Shown here piece after piece: positions 26,207-34,195 of a DNA stretch of 64,000 nucleotides. A program made the position numbers and the translations under genes. Positions within the stretch are counted from its first letter, which is position 1. Each line of letters starts with the position of its first letter. Location of the stretch: contig NZ_JALJVY010000003.1 of the NCBI RefSeq assembly GCF_024168485.1, positions 248,001-312,000 of the forward strand. Direction: 5' to 3'. Source of the DNA: Sphingobium sp. OAS761. GTDB lineage: Bacteria > Pseudomonadota > Alphaproteobacteria > Sphingomonadales > Sphingomonadaceae. Below the pieces are notes generated by a model. The model was not told where the DNA came from. It saw only the letters and a list, made by a program, of their open reading frames with translations, and ran no database searches.

Positions 26207-27283
26207 CTATCGCCGTGTTACCTTGACTTCACCAATGATATCAGCATCGGTGATCGTCATCATTTCTCCTTTGAATCCCGTCGCCGCGCGCACTTGGGTC
26301 AACAGAGCCATCATGCGCTCAATAGTCTGCACCGCAAAACCCAAGCCGTCGATGCTATCGGCGAAGTACGCGCGGTATTGCTCCAGCGCTGCCTTAATGG
26401 CCGCCTCGTCGTTGAAATCCGTATCTTCTCCCGCGTCCTGCCAGATGCAACCATCCTTGCCGAGGACTGCGTAGTGAAGCGCCGGAACTTTGCCATCTGC
26501 GCCTACGGCGATCTCCCGCACCTCGCAGTAATGAAACGTCTGAGAACGCCCCACCGGCGCAACATGAACGATGTTGTTGCGTAGCTCCGAAAATGAATGG
26601 AGCCAGCCACCATCCTTGCCCGCCTCTAGCATCTCCTTCACCAACAGCAGCCCGCTTCCCTTCGCCTTCTTCAAGAATGTGGCAAGCGTCGTCACCTGGC
26701 CGGGTTCCATGAGCACGAAGCGCCAGACGATTTCCGCGACCAGATCACGGAACGACCCAGCATCTGACAGGAAGGCGTGGACGGCGGCATCGACCTCACG
26801 CATGTATCCGTTGCTGAAAAAGCCGGGCGGCTTTTTACCATCAAACATCTGTGCCCGGAGTGTCCGACTGTACGCCGCACTTAATTGCAGCAGCCGGATG
26901 TTGAGTAGGTCGAGATAGGTCACACATTTCGAGGCAACGAGGCGAATGGCATGTTCACCATCGCGTGAAGCGCTGTGGCGAATGTTCGACCACGCATTGC
27001 GCTCATCCATTAGTCGAAAACCCATGCCGGGGAAGAATGCCTGCCAATCCGGTGGCATACGGCCTTCCATCGTCAGCGCGTGCGGGAACTCTACACCAAT
27101 TGGAGTGAGGTTGAGTCGACTTAAGACGGCATACAGATGCGCATATTCAGGTGTCTTAATCGCCAGCACAGGTAGGTTAGGCGCAATTTGGACGACAATC
27201 TGTTCAGCGCGGACATCAATCGCGCGTAAGCCGCCTAGCAGATGAACGACACGCGGTGGCTGTTTCCGGTCGGGCTGATTCAT
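26207..27283 (-). CDS. HEPN-like protein, putative RNase of the defence operon
   Basis: 358 residues. FSELRNNIVHVAPVG contains RNNIVH (Arg235-Asn236-x3-His240), the RNxxxH motif of HEPN ribonucleases, inside a helical region (about 120-245). The N-terminal 100 residues look alpha/beta, and the C-terminal part (from REIAVGADGK) is a beta-containing tail. It starts 5 bases after the restriction endonuclease gene and its stop abuts the longest TIR frame. HEPN proteins commonly cut RNA in abortive defence; the motif is suggestive but short, so the call is provisional. Confidence 0.5.
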   Translation of the reverse strand: MNQPDRKQPPRVVHLLGGLRAIDVRAEQIVVQIAPNLPVLAIKTPEYAHLYAVLSRLNLTPIGVEFPHALTMEGRMPPDWQAFFPGMGFRLMDERNAWSNIRHSASRDGEHAIRLVASKCVTYLDLLNIRLLQLSAAYSRTLRAQMFDGKKPPGFFSNGYMREVDAAVHAFLSDAGSFRDLVAEIVWRFVLMEPGQVTTLATFLKKAKGSGLLLVKEMLEAGKDGGWLHSFSELRNNIVHVAPVGRSQTFHYCEVREIAVGADGKVPALHYAVLGKDGCIWQDAGEDTDFNDEAAIKAALEQYRAYFADSIDGLGFAVQTIERMMALLTQVRAATGFKGEMMTITDADIIGEVKVTRR

Positions 27284-27288
27284 GATGG

Positions 27289-28131
27289 CTACACTTGTCG
27301 CAATTCCTCAAGAAAGCTGGCGAGCACGCTTTCAAGATCGGCGAAAGTAGGATGGGCCTGAAAGTGCTTTTCCAAATCGGACTCAATCCGCGCCACCGAT
27401 CGGGCATCTTCGGCGCTATCTGCCGCCCAGCTTCTTCCCGGATGCAGCGTATCCCAAGGCGAGCGCTTGTTCGCGCGCGTGGTGGCGGAGTCCCCATGCT
27501 TGCCAAGGCCGTAGAGAATATCCGTTTCGCTATTCCAGATCGGACGGAAAAGATGAATGAGGTAATCTTCGGCGGCTGTTTCCCAGCCACTCTGCACGAC
27601 CAGCGAACGAAACTCGAAGTCATTGAGGTCAAGCGTTCCGCTCGCTTTGCCAATGTTCTTTCTGTGATCGGCCAGACGGGCGCACAAACGCGCGCCCTGC
27701 TCCATCGGTGTGCGGGCATTGTTAACCGTGGGCGCGGCCTGCCCCACATAGATCGGAGTCTCTGTCGCGCTTAGCGGCGCGTAAAGTTCGAATGGTCCGC
27801 GATAATAGATCGCATAAACACCGGACCCATAGAATTGCGGAATTTCCGCTAGCGGATGCCGTTCTTGCGCCACCAGAGCCAGCGACACAAAACGCCCGAC
27901 GACCTTGGGATTACTCGGATCGAATACGGACGTTGGCTGTCGAACGGGGTCGAGACGGTTCAGGAATGTCGCCAACTCATCAATGACCAAGCGAATTTCC
28001 GCCTCAAGCGCACGGCGCTTGCGGGTTGGCAGTTCCGCCGCTCCCGCCTGTTTGGTCAGCTTGTCCAGCGTCTGGCGAAGTTCCGCAACAGCGATTGTTT
28101 CGGCGGAAAGGGTCGTCGGCTTCTTGCTCAT
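27289..28131 (-). CDS. Eco29kI-like GIY-YIG type II restriction endonuclease
   Basis: 280 residues from ATG 28131, which overlaps the methyltransferase stop (ATGA). The core GVYAIYYRGPFELY ... PIYVGQA is a GIY-YIG motif, followed by RLCARLADHRKNI and WETAAEDYLIHLFRPIWN (catalytic Glu and Asn region). This pattern fits the Eco29kI family, whose type member cuts CCGCGG; the specificity here is not proven. A longer frame to 28227 lies inside the methyltransferase gene and is unlikely. Confidence 0.82.
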   Translation of the reverse strand: MSKKPTTLSAETIAVAELRQTLDKLTKQAGAAELPTRKRRALEAEIRLVIDELATFLNRLDPVRQPTSVFDPSNPKVVGRFVSLALVAQERHPLAEIPQFYGSGVYAIYYRGPFELYAPLSATETPIYVGQAAPTVNNARTPMEQGARLCARLADHRKNIGKASGTLDLNDFEFRSLVVQSGWETAAEDYLIHLFRPIWNSETDILYGLGKHGDSATTRANKRSPWDTLHPGRSWAADSAEDARSVARIESDLEKHFQAHPTFADLESVLASFLEELRQV

Positions 28132-29297
28132 GCCGCTTCCCGCAGATGGCGCGCCACGTTTTCGGCGACGACCTTGGCCAGCTTCACGGGAACCGCGTTT
28201 CCGAGCTGGCGCATGCACTCCGACCAAGAACCATGCATGCGATAACTATCCGGAAAAGTCTGCAAACGCGCGCTTTCACGCACCGTGAAATACCGTACGC
28301 TGCCATCTGGGTAGCAAAGCATGTTCTCGCCCCCAGGAACGCCATGCACACCAGCCTTCAATGTTTTGGCCGGTTCGTCCAGCGGACTCCCCGTGTGGCC
28401 CACATAGGAACGTGCACCAGGCTGAAATCTGTGATTATGCCTTCTCGCCGCAGCGATCGGATCACGTTCGGGGTCGGGAAGATCGCCAATAGCGTCCCTC
28501 ACCGTGCGCCAAGGCAATTCAGCAGGCGCTTCCAGTAGTGACAGCCCACGCCTGTGGAGGCGTAAATCGGGGCGATGGCGCTTCGCCACCTTGTGACGAT
28601 CCCAATAATCGCCGGAATGGCATTGTTCCCAGAGCAGCGCATCAAGCGAGTGCGTCTCGCGCGGGAATGCCCATTCAATACCGAGATCGTTTCGGAACCC
28701 AACGAATACCACGCGCTCGCGGCGCTGCGGAACGCCGTAATCGGCTGCATTCAAAACGCGATAAACGACGTTGTATTCCAGCCCGTCCGTGCGATGCGCG
28801 CCCGAAGTATGATGCCGCTCCAGCCGCGCCATGTGATCGGACCAATCTTCGCCGCGCCGCCGCTTGATCTCGGGATGACTGAGTTGGTGGACGATGTAAG
28901 AAAGGTATGTGGCGAACGAGGCGCGGGTAAGCCCCTTCACGTTTTCGAACACAAAGGCTTTCGGACGCACTTCCCGCACGACACGCACAGCCTCCGACCA
29001 CATATCGCGCTCGTCATCATGAGCGCGATGCTTTCCGCCAAGGGAAAAAGGCTGGCAGGGCGGGCCGCCGCTGACCAGTTCCATCTTACCCTCGAAGCCG
29101 CTGAAATCGATGTCGCGGATGTCACCCTCGATGGGCTTCGGCCACTTCGCCACGCTCGCCACGCCCGCAGCTCGGTTTTCGCGAATCGTATCGCAGCACC
29201 AGCGGTCCCACTCCACGATCCGCGCGGGCTTGAAGCCCGCCTCGCTAATGCCCATTCCGAGACCGCCCGCTCCCGCGAAAAGCTCTATTGCCCGCAT
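28128..29297 (-). CDS. DNA (cytosine-5) methyltransferase of the R-M system
   Basis: 389 residues with all main C5-methyltransferase motifs: I FAGAGGLGMGISEAGF, IV SGGPPCQPFSLGG (catalytic Cys), VI FVFENVKGL, VIII VPQRRERVVFVG, IX RESARLQTFPDSY and X QLGNAVPVKLA. The target-recognition region lies at about 220-320. It modifies the host sites recognised by the overlapping GIY-YIG endonuclease. It follows vsr by 9 bases. If CCGCGG is the target, methylation would protect against SacII-type cleavage. Confidence 0.95.
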   Translation of the reverse strand: MRAIELFAGAGGLGMGISEAGFKPARIVEWDRWCCDTIRENRAAGVASVAKWPKPIEGDIRDIDFSGFEGKMELVSGGPPCQPFSLGGKHRAHDDERDMWSEAVRVVREVRPKAFVFENVKGLTRASFATYLSYIVHQLSHPEIKRRRGEDWSDHMARLERHHTSGAHRTDGLEYNVVYRVLNAADYGVPQRRERVVFVGFRNDLGIEWAFPRETHSLDALLWEQCHSGDYWDRHKVAKRHRPDLRLHRRGLSLLEAPAELPWRTVRDAIGDLPDPERDPIAAARRHNHRFQPGARSYVGHTGSPLDEPAKTLKAGVHGVPGGENMLCYPDGSVRYFTVRESARLQTFPDSYRMHGSWSECMRQLGNAVPVKLAKVVAENVARHLREAA

Positions 29298-29306
29298 GTT
29301 AACCCC

Positions 29307-29720
29307 TTACGCCTCAAGGAAGGCTCTCACTTTGTTCACTAATTGTTCAATATGGCGGGATTCGCATTCCCAGACAACCAGACTTTGCCAACCCTGCTCC
29401 CTTAGAGCCTCCAGCACCCTATCATCACGCTCCCTGTTAGCTGTCAGCTTCGGAAGCCAAAAATCAAGGCGTGATTTCGGTAGGCGGGCGAGCTTGCAGG
29501 CTGGGTCGGGATGGCGATGCCAGAAGCAACCATGCACAAAAATGACTTTACGCCGGGAGCGAAAAACGAGATCCGGCGACCCTGGCAGGGATCGATCATG
29601 GAGCCGGTATCGGAAACCAAGCCGATGGACGAGACGGCGTACCGTCCGTTCTGGGCCGGTGTCCTTGCCGCGCACAAGGCGCATGCGCTCGGTTCGCTGC
29701 TCTGGTGAAAGCGTGTCCAT
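29307..29720 (-). CDS. vsr: very short patch repair endonuclease
   Basis: 137 residues. MRLVRGKDTGPERTVRRLVH, LPGSPDLVF (catalytic Asp) and KVIFVHGCFWHRHPDPACK (zinc and active-site His/Cys) are the Vsr signature. It nicks beside T:G mismatches left by deamination of 5-methylcytosine, so it suits the C5 methyltransferase next to it. First gene of the minus-strand operon; divergent from the UPF0489 gene. Confidence 0.95.
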   Translation of the reverse strand: MDTLSPEQRTERMRLVRGKDTGPERTVRRLVHRLGFRYRLHDRSLPGSPDLVFRSRRKVIFVHGCFWHRHPDPACKLARLPKSRLDFWLPKLTANRERDDRVLEALREQGWQSLVVWECESRHIEQLVNKVRAFLEA

Positions 29721-29797
29721 ATCCCATATTTAGACGAGTGCGGCCTGAATGCCACGCCTACCTATCCCGGCTCGAAGCAATCGGATATGTTGGGCGT

Positions 29798-30535
29798 ATG
29801 ACAGATCATCTAATTCCGTTTCAGGGCAAAGGCTATTCCGGTGCGATAAACCAGAACCTGTTATGGCGCGATAGTAATATCTACTTGATGGACAATCACC
29901 GTGCAGCATTGTGGTGCTGGCAACAGGAAGTTGATCTGTATGACGCACCCCATTCGATCCTTCATATAGATCGCCATACGGATTGCCTTGGCGCGAATCT
30001 TGAGCCTCACCTTACAGCGATGCCGGATCTGCGCGGGCTTTCGATCACCGATTACCTTGCCGCACAGGTCGCTCTGCAATGCGACACGGTGCCGCTGTTC
30101 AGGTGGGACAATTATCTTTCAATCCATCTGGCTGCCTTCGGGAAGCAGGTCGAGATCATCCGCAGCGTGGATCATGATAACGGCGATGCACCTGAGCATT
30201 CACATTGCATCCGGCCACGCGCGGACGAGCTTCCTGAAAACCTTTTCTACTGGCTTCAATCCGCGCATTCACCCTGGATTATAAATGTCGATCTCGATTA
30301 CTTTTTCTGTCCGACACCCCTCGCGGAAACCGACGAGGAAACATGGATTCCGATATACTCAGACGAGTATATTGAAACTGTATTCACCAAGATGAAGGCC
30401 GCTCTCGATGCAAACCTCGTTGCCGTCGTCACGATATGTCTCACACCATCAAACTTCACGCCGGGTTGGGAAGAATGCCTTGAATTGAGCCGAAAGATTT
30501 TCAAGATTTTGGGAGCGGGCCATCCCGATATATGA
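29798..30535 (+). CDS. UPF0489 / peptide-arginase-family protein
   Basis: 245 residues from ATG 29798. NIYLMDNHRAALWCW, ILHIDRHTDCLG (His56-x-Asp58-x-His60-x-Asp62) and NVDLDYFF (Asp165, Asp167) reproduce the metal-ligand pattern of arginase-like folds and the UPF0489 family; one member, OspR, is known as a peptide arginase making ornithine in a RiPP. Whether this copy acts on a peptide, a protein or a nucleotide is unknown. It is transcribed away from vsr with 77 bases between, an unusual neighbour for a restriction-modification operon. No RiPP precursor is obvious nearby. Confidence 0.75.
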   Translation: MTDHLIPFQGKGYSGAINQNLLWRDSNIYLMDNHRAALWCWQQEVDLYDAPHSILHIDRHTDCLGANLEPHLTAMPDLRGLSITDYLAAQVALQCDTVPLFRWDNYLSIHLAAFGKQVEIIRSVDHDNGDAPEHSHCIRPRADELPENLFYWLQSAHSPWIINVDLDYFFCPTPLAETDEETWIPIYSDEYIETVFTKMKAALDANLVAVVTICLTPSNFTPGWEECLELSRKIFKILGAGHPDI

Positions 30536-30698
30536 GCCGCCATCAGGCAAGATAAACCCATGTCAGCCCAGTGATTTCATACTTCTTCCCCAGAAACGGC
30601 GAAAATTGTGGGCATCCGGGCGCGCTCTATGGCGTTGGCCACTGAGCCGCCGTAGCGTCTCAGCCCGTTCGGGTGACGATCGCTGATGCATATAATTG

Positions 30699-30726
30699 AC
30701 CGCCGTCATCTCGGCGGTTGTTTTTT
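30699..30726 (+). terminator. Rho-independent terminator
   Basis: ACCGCCG-TCATCT-CGGCGGT (30699-30718) followed by TGTTTTTT. It lies 160 bases after the UPF0489 stop, so it could end that transcript or attenuate the ardA leader. Confidence 0.7.
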
Positions 30727-30736
30727 GCTGGCCTGA

Positions 30737-30880
30737 AGGGGCTTCGCCCCTCGCAGCCGCAAGGCATCCAAACGTCTCCACGCCCCTGCGTACCTTGGGT
30801 CGCGGACCCTCGTTCGGAGCCTCCTTGCGTCCGGCACACCCCATCCTCGCCGGAGGGCAACGGGTTGCATGTGCAACCCG
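30737..30880 (+). promoter_or_regulatory. structured leader of ardA
   Basis: Between the terminator and ardA lie AGGGGC-TTC-GCCCCT (30737-30751), GGGTC-GCG-GACCC, CCGGC/GCCGG and the near-palindrome CGGGTTGCATGTGCAACCCG (30861-30880), ending 18 bases before the ardA ATG. I recall very similar sequence ahead of other antirestriction genes on proteobacterial plasmids, so it may be a conserved RNA or a single-strand promoter used on DNA entry. Confidence 0.5.
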
Positions 30881-30898
30881 AACCTCAAGGAAAAGAAG

Positions 30899-31417
30899 AT
30901 GGAGAACAAATCCGAAATCAGAATCTATGTCGCCTGCCTCGCCGCCTACAACAACGGAATTCTGCATGGCCGGTGGATCGATGCCGACCGCGAGCCATGG
31001 ACCATATACGACGACATCCGCGCCATGCTGGTATCGTCACCTATACCGGACGCGGAAGAATGGGCCATCCATGACCATGAAGGCTTCGAAGGCGTTCACA
31101 TCGAAGAATATGCCGGGATCGATGGCGTAGCGGAGATCGCGGCCTTCATCGCGGAGCATGGCAAGCTCGGCGCGGAACTGATCGGCCATTATGGCGAGGT
31201 CGGCGAAGCGCGGGAAGCGCTGGAGGATCGCTATCACGGGGCATATGCCAGCCTTGCCGATTATGTGCAGGAACTGACCGAGGACTGCACCGCAATTCCC
31301 GAAGCCCTACGCTACTATATTGACTGGCAAGCCATGGCCCGCGACGCGGAAATGAGCGGCGACCTGTTCACCATCCAGACCAGCCAAGATCACATCTATG
31401 TCTTTGCGGGGGTGTGA
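30899..31417 (+). CDS. ardA: antirestriction protein ArdA
   Basis: 172 residues, ribosome site AAGGAAAAG. IRIYVACLAAYNNGILHGRWIDA is the ArdA N-terminus; GFEGVHIEEYAGI, YVQELTEDC and LRYYIDWQAMARDAEMSGDLFTI follow in order. ArdA mimics B-form DNA with acidic residues and blocks type I restriction enzymes when an element enters a new host. It shares an operon with the next small gene (1-base gap). Confidence 0.95.
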   Translation: MENKSEIRIYVACLAAYNNGILHGRWIDADREPWTIYDDIRAMLVSSPIPDAEEWAIHDHEGFEGVHIEEYAGIDGVAEIAAFIAEHGKLGAELIGHYGEVGEAREALEDRYHGAYASLADYVQELTEDCTAIPEALRYYIDWQAMARDAEMSGDLFTIQTSQDHIYVFAGV

Positions 31418-31418
31418 G

Positions 31419-31844
31419 ATGGAAGATGAAAAAGCAGTGGGCGAGCGCGGCTATAGCGCCGGTCATCCTTGGTATTATGTGCTCGGCGGTAAACCACCAT
31501 ATCCCCACCAGATCATGGCGGAGGTCCAGCAACGCGGCTATGGCGGCTATCTCGCATCAGAAATTGCCCGTATGGACGCATTGCCGGAGCCGAAGCGATC
31601 CCAAGCGCTGCGATCCGCGAGGATCAAGGCGCTTGCGGATTACCGCGCCGATCTGTCGCGCTATCGCGAGGTCGTGCGGGCGCTGCATCGCCATCGCGCC
31701 AATCACCCGCACGAAGAAGGGCCGCGTTGCGCCGGGGTGCACCAGTCCGTCAGCCTCAAGCACAACCACCTTTTCAATGATCTGGCGCATTTGCGGACAT
31801 TGGCGGTTCTACTCGACAAGCAGCGCGATCTGTTCGACTTCTAA
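31419..31844 (+). CDS. hypothetical protein cotranscribed with ardA
   Basis: 141 residues, ATG one base after the ardA TGA. It contains HPWYYVLGGKPPYPHQIMAEV and a basic helical part (RSARIKALADYRADLSRYREVVRALHRHR) plus a His-rich stretch. No family recognised. Converges on the relaxase gene with a 4-base overlap of stops. Confidence 0.6.
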   Translation: MEDEKAVGERGYSAGHPWYYVLGGKPPYPHQIMAEVQQRGYGGYLASEIARMDALPEPKRSQALRSARIKALADYRADLSRYREVVRALHRHRANHPHEEGPRCAGVHQSVSLKHNHLFNDLAHLRTLAVLLDKQRDLFDF

Positions 31845-33256
31845 CGATCCAAATCCCGGCGCGGGCCGCGCGAACGCTGGCGCTCGGCGGACTGCTCACC
31901 CCGCTTGGCGCGAAACTCCGCTCGGCGCGCCTCACGATCCGATAGCGTTTCACGCAGTTGCTGCGCCGAAGGCCACTCCGGCATGGGCGCGGCGGGCGGC
32001 GCACGGCTCGGAGCCGTGCGGTCGCGCACCGCTTCGCGAACCGGATCGGTTGGCGGGGCGCGGCGTTGAATATCGGCATCCAATTCTTTCTGGCGCTCGC
32101 GGATCGCGCGCAGCGCGTCGCGCCTTTGCCCATCAAGCGACCGCCGCTCTTCCAGATGGCGGAAGATGACCGCATCCTTTTCGCGGCGGTCGCGCATCAG
32201 GGCCTGATAGGCTTCCGCGATGTTCTGATCGCGCACCCGACCATAGCGCCCCGAAATCCTGTCGATCAGCCCTCGAATGCCGCGATTGAATCGCTGTTGC
32301 CGCTCGGCGGTCTCCCTGTCCCAGCGCTGCTTGATCGCATCGGCCTGGCGCATTCGCTCGACCCGCTGGCGTTCGACCAGCGCCTTGCGTTCGGCATCGC
32401 GCCGTTCGCGTTCTTGCGCTGCCTTGCGTTCTTCCTCGGATCGCAACTCCTTGAGGCGTGCGGCGATGTCCGCCGAAAATTGCTGCCTGCATTGTTCGAC
32501 GCTGGGCAGTTGGTCATCTTCCAGACCAAGGCGGGCGCGCACGTCCTTGGTTCTGGTTCCGGCATATTTGGCGACGGCGAAGGGATTGCCGTGCATATCG
32601 ACCGCGACATAGCCGCGACGATCCCCGCGCGCGAGCTTGAAGCCACGCGATTCCAGCGCCTGCGCGAAGGCGGCGCGGGAGTCGCTGACCGCCCAGCATT
32701 CGCTGATCGCTTCGCGCACGCTGTTGGGGTCGGTGTTCGAGCGCTTCGCCTGCTGCCATTCTTCAAGGGAGAAATTGCGCATGTCCCGCTCGGAACTGCG
32801 CATCATGCCCCGAGGCATTTTCCAGCCATGCTCAAGATAGAGTTCGCGTGACAGATCGACGAGTTTGAATTTCGTGTGCGAGAGCTGGACCGCCTTCATT
32901 TCATCGGCCTTGATCCGGCTCCAGACTGCATGGGCATGTCTGCGCCCTTCCTTCTCGTGGAACACGATGGCGCGCGGCTGGCCGGTAAGGCCGAGTCGTT
33001 CTTCCGCTCGGGCAATCGTCCGCTCAAACTCTTCGGTGCTGACCTGCTGATCTATCGGCGGGTTGATGCTGAGCGAGAACAGATGCTGCTTGCAGCGCGT
33101 TCCCCGGCTGATCGCATAGCTTTCATTGAGGGCCGAGTGCAGATTGTCGGAGGCGAAGCCCCGCAGTTCATGGACCTGCACATGGTCATTCTCTTCCTTG
33201 AGCAGATGCAGCGCCAAATCCTTCGCGCCGCCGCGCTGGTTGCCGACGAGGATCAT
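31841..33256 (-). CDS. relaxase (MobA/VirD2-type mobilisation nuclease)
   Basis: 471 residues. Motif III is seen as AIVFHEKEGRRHAHAVWSRI (His100, His107, His109); the N-terminal LVGNQRGGAKDLALHLLK takes the place of motif I without a clear Tyr, and Tyr47 in NESYAIS is a candidate nucleophile. The C-terminal half is a long Arg/Glu-rich helical region (SEEERKAAQERERRDAERKA). It nicks oriT and pilots the strand. It lies 4 bases downstream of the MobC-like gene. Confidence 0.85.
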   Translation of the reverse strand: MILVGNQRGGAKDLALHLLKEENDHVQVHELRGFASDNLHSALNESYAISRGTRCKQHLFSLSINPPIDQQVSTEEFERTIARAEERLGLTGQPRAIVFHEKEGRRHAHAVWSRIKADEMKAVQLSHTKFKLVDLSRELYLEHGWKMPRGMMRSSERDMRNFSLEEWQQAKRSNTDPNSVREAISECWAVSDSRAAFAQALESRGFKLARGDRRGYVAVDMHGNPFAVAKYAGTRTKDVRARLGLEDDQLPSVEQCRQQFSADIAARLKELRSEEERKAAQERERRDAERKALVERQRVERMRQADAIKQRWDRETAERQQRFNRGIRGLIDRISGRYGRVRDQNIAEAYQALMRDRREKDAVIFRHLEERRSLDGQRRDALRAIRERQKELDADIQRRAPPTDPVREAVRDRTAPSRAPPAAPMPEWPSAQQLRETLSDREARRAEFRAKRGEQSAERQRSRGPRRDLDR

Positions 33257-33260
33257 GGCG

Positions 33261-33674
33261 CTATTCCGGTTTCACCCCGAGCGCCCGGATCAGATCGTGC
33301 CGCATCAGCATGACATCGACGGCGGCCTGCTCCAGTGCGCCGCGCAATTCCGGTCCTGCTTCCAGTGTGCCGGTTCGGATCGCTTCGACGATGGCGGTCA
33401 GGTTTTGCTTGATGCCCGACTGGCCCAGCAGGGCCAGAATGCGCGCCAGCGCCACTTGATCCAGCTCTGGGCGCTGGCCCTTCCGGCGAGTGATCCCCGA
33501 TTTATCGAAAATGCGGGAGCGGACGAAGGCGCTCAGCGTCTGGCCGCCCGCTTCCCGCTCCAAATGCGCCCGTTCCTCGGCGGTCACGCGGATCGAAATC
33601 GGGCGGGGCGGCGCTTTACGGCGTTCACGCGGCTTTGCAGCCGGGCCAAATTGGCTGTGGAGAGAAGCCGTCAT
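33261..33674 (-). CDS. MobC-like relaxosome accessory protein
   Basis: 137 residues. A basic N-terminus precedes an RHH unit (RPISIRVTAEERAHLEREA, TLSAFVRSRIF) and a helical MobC region (ALARILALLGQSGIKQNLTAIVEAI). Such proteins bind oriT and help the relaxase open the strand. First gene of the mob pair; oriT would be expected in the 500 bases upstream. Confidence 0.85.
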   Translation of the reverse strand: MTASLHSQFGPAAKPRERRKAPPRPISIRVTAEERAHLEREAGGQTLSAFVRSRIFDKSGITRRKGQRPELDQVALARILALLGQSGIKQNLTAIVEAIRTGTLEAGPELRGALEQAAVDVMLMRHDLIRALGVKPE

Positions 33675-34195
33675 ATGCTTGGCCCCTCAGGATCATTTCT
33701 GTTAGTCTTCAGCGCACCAAGGAGAGCTTCGCAATGGGCGAGGTCGGCAAATATGGAGTTTAGAGTCTCTCCCTCCCTGCCCGCCAATTGCCATTACTTT
33801 AGCCGATCCCCGGTAGACCAGGCGCTAGGCGCTCAGCCTCACAATGCCGCCGGAACACATTTGCAAACCGTGCAGACCAAATCAGGGGATTAGCCGGCTG
33901 GCCGCTTCAAACGAAGCATTCAAAACAGATGGTTTGACAATGTATTATTGGGGCAACCTTTGGGTTTTGAGGACTTTCCAAGCAGAGCTTGGTTATGCCG
34001 TTCCGGCAGTTGCTCCTCCTGCAAGCAGTTGATCAAGGTTACAACAGCCACGCGAGTTCACGCATGTATCGGGCGGCGGCCAATGTGTCAGCAGATCGCC
34101 CGTCGTGCATCCAAGCTTTGCGCTTGCCCTCGGGCGCGCCGCGGCCCTTGTTCCTACGCCTCACCACCCGTTAGACATTGCGTGCGCATGAAGGA
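33675..34195. other. non-coding gap, likely oriT and element right end
   Basis: No credible complete gene. Small dyads are present (CCAAGC-AGA-GCTTGG near 33979 and TGCCG-TTC-CGGCA near 33997) and a TTTGACAAT-rich stretch near 33932. A short gene remnant lies at 34039-34170. I could not recognise a nic site or an attR. Confidence 0.4.
34039..34170 (-). pseudogene. truncated HGGTG-type protein remnant
   Basis: The minus strand reads VVRRRNKGRGAPEGKRKAWM then HDGRSADTLAAARYMRELAWLL and a stop. It resembles the C-terminal part of the small HGGTG-motif proteins (GAP.GNRNA.KHGRYS.E...RR) common in alphaproteobacterial mobile DNA. An in-frame stop at 34171-34173 removes the N-terminal Cys/His part. 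It may mark an earlier element at this place. Confidence 0.4.

Larger units (their letters stand above)
10058..34170. mobile_element. integrated mobilisable element at tRNA-Ser (right border approximate)
   Basis: The left edge is set by tRNA-Ser and the serine recombinase. Inside lie a TraG-like coupling protein, relaxase, MobC-like protein, ArdA, a second recombinase, defence genes and many uncharacterised proteins; core-type operons resume at 34196. I found no copy of the tRNA 3' end near 33.7-34.2 kb, as may be expected for serine recombinases that use very short cores, so the right border is an estimate. No VirB/Tra channel genes are visible, hence mobilisable rather than conjugative. Confidence 0.75.

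Noticed and set aside
27289-28227. Longer start for the GIY-YIG endonuclease
   Set aside because: The extra codons lie inside the methyltransferase gene; ATG 28131 gives the usual ATGA coupling.
33675-34195. Possible attR as a repeat of the tRNA-Ser 3' end
   Set aside because: No copy of GGTTCGAATCC or of the acceptor stem was found in this region.
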